A stretch of DNA of 64,000 nt, taken from the NCBI GenBank assembly GCA_037576215.1, contig JBANDB010000013.1, positions 496,001 through 560,000 of the forward strand, in the 5' to 3' direction. This DNA comes from Armillaria gallica. Taxonomy: Eukaryota > Basidiomycota > Agaricomycetes > Agaricales > Physalacriaceae. Under the pieces are notes generated by a model. That model made no database searches and had not been told where the DNA came from. It saw only the letters and a list, made by a program, of their open reading frames with translations. Made by a program: the position numbers and the translations under genes. This document shows, piece by piece, positions 59,386 through 64,000 of this stretch (positions are counted from its first letter, which is position 1; each line of letters opens with the position of its first letter).

Positions 59386-61461
59386 AGAGAGGTCGCGAGC
59401 AATAATGGTAGAAGGATTTGGAAGGTGGTGTAGAATGCAAGAATGGAGATCCTCGGCTGGCGAATTATGCTGTACTGGAGCCCTTCCTGCAAGCTGTTAA
59501 GACGCATAGAGAAAACGCGTGTGAAATGTTCGTGTCCGCGTATACTCTGAGGAGGTTATTGTTCTTTGCGTAAACCTTATGCGACTCGTGTGATCAGCCG
59601 TCGTCAAAGCAAAGAGTTACTTACCTGTGGGAGCACCATCTCGATGCAACGGATCTAGAGATTTGCAGCGCCTCGAAGAAAACCATGGTCTCTATACTGA
59701 TATTTCTGGAGAGTATTCAAAGCGGAAGACGGCGTATCAGAGAAAAGAACAACGGAATCAGCTGGAACAGAGGTCCGTGATGATGAAGGGGTGTAAGACG
59801 TGGAACGTGACGGCAGCCCATTCATTCGCTTAGCGAGCGAAGCCCTCGTCGTGATGATACCGGCGTCTACTCTCAGCATGTCCCAAATATATCTTACTAA
59901 TAGAACAACAAGACTTTGCTTTGAAGTAATTTATGGCCCCCGAGTCGGGTCCGGTATATGAAGAATGGGGACGAGAAATCGCCGTGTGTTGAATATTAAG
60001 GCACCTGGAATGTATACACGAGAAAGCGTCCCTACATAGTGGAGTTAATGCGTAGCGCGAAGGCAAACTGACAAGGACAGAGTTTCACTAGCGAAACAAA
60101 GATAACCAATAGCACTCAGTTCACGCACCTTCCATACCGCGTCTCCAACTTTTATGATCGCAGCACCCCGAGCCTAGAAACAGGCTGCAGCGACAATTCC
60201 GAGATGCGCAATTCCTGCATCTCAAAAGAAGTCACCAAATGTTATAGGATGCATAGAGGTGGAACTCAGACGAGCGACTGGCCAGTCCTATTTGAAAATG
60301 TCTCGACTTTCAACGAAGAAAAGAGATCGGTGATCGATCCGATCGGCCGATTGCAGTGCTTTGCTGGCGCTTTGTTGATCCTACTACCGGCGACTAGTCA
60401 CTCTGCCTGAAGAAGTACAAAGGACCTCGAGATGACTGCCGCCAATGGGTATGGTTGACCGCCGTCAGTTTGATTGAATAGATACCCGTAGAATTTGTGT
60501 TCGCAGGGGCCTTGTACTTCGAACTCGAAACCACACGGGTAATACATCGATGATCGATGAAGCTGATGAAGCTTGCGCCTGTTCATGTCGCCAAGAGTGA
60601 AGTGCACGTGTTGCGGACCTGTGAGAAGCATTGACTCTGGCGGCATGGAGACCAATGACTGTAGCGCAGAGTGTCGGATGAGTTTGGACGAGAGGTATCG
60701 ACAAAACTGTAAAGAGTAAGTCGAGATTGGCGCATCGCCGCCATCGTGTCATGATCGTGGTTGGTGAAAACGGCTCCGAGTCGGCTATCGGTTCGATCAT
60801 CCGGTGATTCCGAGCAGAATGCGTCTATTCGGACATTCTTAAGTCCTTAGAACGTCATAATGGGATCAACGACACTATCCTACCCAGGCTGGTATCCATG
60901 GATAATTGCGCTGTGCAGGGATAGTATATTATGTGGCTAAGATCTGATCCTGTATCACCATCTCGAGGGCTTGGAAGTTGGACACAGATAAAATCACCTT
61001 TCAGCTTCCCGCTTCACCCGTTCGCTCGGAAGACCCCTCTGGATACGTGCCCCCGCTTGTCTCGTTGATCGGAACTTGATAAAACCAAGAGACTTTGCCT
61101 CCACCACCTTCGACCCAGTGAAAAGGTGATATTTAGCGACAAACGAGGGAAAATCTCTCAACACTACTTCAGAATTCACCGTCTAATATCTATAGGTTCG
61201 GACAATCACACGATAAAACAGTTTGGCTGCCAAACTTTTTTATCAATTTGGAAACTCATCGTCACTGCACACAAGTAACTGTCTTTCGTGAAACTAAATA
61301 ATCCAGCGGACGGCTTTGGGCAGCGCGGTTTACACTACCCGGTTAGAGTCCAGACCAGAAAGAAGTCGGCGGCCGGACCGTGTTCCGGATCCACTCGGAC
61401 CGATATGCAACCTCAACAAGTTCTCACGCAACGTTATGTTGATTGAACCTTAACGTTCAAC
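59386..61461. other. About 2-kb gap between the pseudokinase and kinase genes
   Basis: No convincing gene. A reverse ORF at 60398-60655 (YYPCGFEFEVQGPCEHKFYG) could be an exon of an unknown gene, but I found no joined partner exons. The right part is the promoter region of the kinase gene. Confidence 0.35.
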
Positions 61462-63707
61462 ATGACGAGTTCACGAGCTCAGTCCGCCTCATTCTCCGAT
61501 CCTGACTTTGAAGATCTATTTGGACTTGATCCATTTTCTCTTGAGCAGGATCCCGATTCCCCCATTCCTAAGCCATACTCTTCGCCCATCACTTTCTTTG
61601 ACAGGCACTTGAATGACTCTCTAATTCTCAAGAAAGTCGTCGTTTTACCCTCCCTCATATCCACTCTTTCGGAAACCCTTGATGGCTACGTTCATACATT
61701 CAATTCTAAGAACGACACATTCCGTTCCCCCCGCCTCTACCTCTGCCCTGAACTCTATGATTGTCGAGGACCCCCAAAGAATGCCACCGACATCGCGGAG
61801 CGATACCGTCGCGGGTCGCGTGCTTTGATACAGGCTGCCTCCATTCTCGTTGTTCATCCGGATCGACCTGACCTCATCGCACCGTTTAGGATGGAGAAAG
61901 GAGATCCAGGGCCTCCGGAGGAATTTAACTCTCAAAAGTATTCCCTCAAGTATGAGATGTATACCAAGAAGGACATGATTGAGAGGCTGGAATCTTGGGA
62001 TTTGGATCGAAAGACACTTATTCTGTCTTTGTGGGACAATTTTCCTGAACTGGCCATTTGGGACATGTACGCGCTTTCCGGGCAATCCGTCTTGGAGGAT
62101 ATGTCAGGTTTGGCTACTCTTGATATCTTCCCATGGAGGCACTGTGGCACGTCGGGACATCGGCAGTTTATGAGTTCAGCTCACATATCGCACCCAGACG
62201 TGTCAAAGTACCTCTGGGAAACGGCTCCCGTGCCGTCCGGTGACGAGGTCCCGGCTGACGCAGATACCACCCATCCACGTCGCAGCGAAAGACTCAAGGG
62301 ACGTCCATCTGCAAGGAGCTTACCCCAAGATCCCCCAAAGAAAAAGCCCACCCGTTCGTTAAAAGTCAAAGAACCTGCCATCCCAAAAATTGCCGTTCCT
62401 AAGTCTGGACGTGGAACCTCGCGATACAAGACAAATGCTGCGGACTTCATACAACGAGTGCGTATCTCTCTCTCTTTGATGTGAAGCCGTGTAATGACTG
62501 AGTTTAGGCTTGGGCGCGGGCTGTTCACTCAGATTCGACGTTTATCATATTTGATTGCGGGAACTTCCTCAGAATCGGTATACGCCGCCGGAAAACCCAA
62601 ACACTCTACATATCTGAGCTAGTCGACGTCCGAGACTGCTCCAATCCGCCCTTTGGAAAGCTCATGGTGGCAATCAATGCAGCAATTTTGCGCGACGCTG
62701 TTGACCGTGCTCCGCTCCTTGACCCGACTTTGATAAAAGGCAAGCATTTGCATACTGGAAAGTCCCGTAAACGACAACGGGACGTTACCGAAGCAACTGT
62801 CCCCATTAGACGCTCCCGTCGTAGACTTGGAGAGACGCCCGATGAAACTGCACCCGAGGTAGGTCATAAATCTAACATGGCCTTTCCATACTCAATGACC
62901 TGGCCCCAGGAGTTGATACATGAGCTTCTTAGTCGAAACATAGCTCTTCTCTACTTGCAGCACGGTAATTATCATTCTAGCTCACCTTCGTTCTTTAGAC
63001 GACCAAACAGTCTCGGTCGACAGCGTTCATATCGTTATAACGACTGCTTGACTCTTCTTATTGGGAAGAAATTGGGAGAGGGTTCTACCGGACAGGTATA
63101 CGAGGCTCAGGTCTTGGTGGACATGCCCTCTGGAAAGGTAGCACGCTATCCAGAAAAGGTCATTGTTAAACTTGCGCTCTCCGCAGAACAGAAAGAGAAG
63201 GTCCGCCATGAGTATGCGATATATCGACGCCTGCTGTATGGACCTGTACCCGTTTCGGCAGGAGATATCCCTACAGCTTTTGGTTTTTTTGAGGACATCG
63301 AGTCTGACACAGCAGCTCTAATTTTGAGCTACAATGGTCAACCATTGGCCTATCGTTCAGACCCGCCCGCCTCTGGAATCACCGTCTCTCTAGAAGAAAG
63401 GTGCGTTCAGATGACATCATACGGTCAAGACTAACACATGCCTTACAGGGCTACGTTGTTACGAATACTCGAGAGTATCCATGCAGCTGGCGTTGCTCAC
63501 GGGGACATCCGAACGTGGAACATGGTTGCTGATGAAGAAGGCCATCTTTCTATCATTGACTTTGATAGGGCAAAATTCAAGGGCCATAGAAAACAAATGA
63601 GGGCTGAGCGCCAACGACTGGAAGATCTGTTGGATGGCGAGTCTATCGACGGGTTCTCTGTTACAAGCTATGCAGCATTAACACCAAGCGACAAGGCGTC
63701 TTATTAA
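61462..63707 (+). CDS. Protein kinase-like gene P4 (intact member of local family)
   Basis: Four exons (61462-62457, 62508-62858, 62910-63400, 63449-63707) give 698 residues without a lesion. The N-terminal domain (residues 40-260) includes SLILKKVVVLPSLISTLSET, YALSGQSVLEDMSGLATL and FPW. A basic linker follows, then a segment AWARAVHSDSTFIIFDCG. The C-terminal kinase-like domain has a Gly loop GKKLGEGSTGQVYEA, Lys in VIVKLAL, Glu in RHEYAIY, catalytic loop AGVAHGDIRTWNMV (about 63490-63530) and IIDFDRAKF as the DFG equivalent. The HGDIxxxN form resembles aminoglycoside phosphotransferase/choline-kinase-like and fungal FunK1-type kinases. Substrate unknown. Intron 2 (51 nt) is stop-free and in frame. 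Confidence 0.8.
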
Positions 63708-63710
63708 TAC

Positions 63711-64000
63711 ACTTAGTATCTATTCCATAACTGCGTCATCTAACTACCTCCTGTATTTCTCAACAGCGACCTTCCACTGTTGTTTCAAGGTCGAGAAAAG
63801 AAATTTGCACTCCTAAGGTCTGCACCGGATTGCCTTCTCGGTGACCACGTCTTTGGAGCAGGCTGGTAACCGTCCATTCCGTGCTGTTCTCTGCCGTAAC
63901 CACCTTTCTTGAATAACGTCTCGTTTCTCCTTCCTCGTCGTACGAGCAGCCAGGCCTTCAATACGGCCTCTCATAACATAAATACCCCCTCCACAACGTC
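63711..64000 (-). pseudogene. 3' end of a second pseudokinase copy, cut by window edge
   Basis: Reverse-strand sequence aligns with the 3' end of the gene at 56715-59385: FSTLKQQWKVAVEKYRR against LSTLKQEWDAALEKDRRM. The following bases (AGTATCTATTCCAT on the plus strand) are shared as well. It contains two TAG codons in the aligned frame, so this copy is probably decayed. Its position directly after P4 repeats the P3-pseudokinase arrangement. Confidence 0.55.

Noticed and set aside
60398..60655. Reverse ORF of 85 codons as a gene
   Set aside because: No partner exons could be joined, there is no recognised motif, and the start context is unclear. It is kept only as a remark in the gap entry.
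1..64000. CRISPR arrays, rRNA and tRNA genes
   Set aside because: No regularly spaced repeats, no rRNA signature and no tRNA cloverleaf with A/B boxes were recognised by eye. A tRNA scan was not run.

Overview
The window looks like nuclear DNA of a filamentous Agaricomycete (Basidiomycota). Genes carry many short (about 47-65 nt) GT-AG introns, gene spacing is tight, and families expanded in mushroom-forming fungi are present (F-box proteins with a Cys-rich tail, MYND/DUF4470, HNH_2, kinase-like proteins). All calls come from reading the sequence; no database search was run.

Layout. 1-7477: Ty3/gypsy chromovirus cut by the window edge and itself split in its protease by a 1.66-kb insert. 7638-13549: complete Ty1/copia element with 288-bp LTRs and a TCAGG target duplication. 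Both are dead: the polyprotein frames survive over kilobases but carry many stops, nearly all TGA, as expected from C-to-T decay at CpG. 13555-15764: decayed repetitive DNA. 15765-23931: minus-strand housekeeping genes SPT7, RIC8, an unknown gene and APM1. 24980-29248: tandem F-box paralogs (frameshifted, intact, relic). 29702-30320: small unknown gene. 30576-36164: divergent ALG2 and RFC1. 36909-39167: MYND/DUF4470 protein.

39226-43624: an MFS transporter gene with three unrelated transposon insertions: a TA-flanked palindromic MITE just past its stop, an intact Mutator-like element (perfect 163-bp TIRs, 9-bp target duplication) in its last exon carrying an intron-containing piece of a RecQ-like helicase gene, and a hAT-like MITE (8-bp duplication) in intron 1.

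44318-50316: F-box-like gene, an F-box relic, a broken HNH_2 gene and the cap-binding subunit CBP80. 50901-52624: Sel1-repeat protein. 52790-64000: a duplicated family of kinase-like proteins: one intact copy with catalytic motifs (61462-63707), three decayed copies, and a divergent convergent paralog that is a pseudokinase (56715-59385), whose 3' end recurs at the window edge. This convergent kinase/pseudokinase pair and the helicase-carrying element are the most notable observations.
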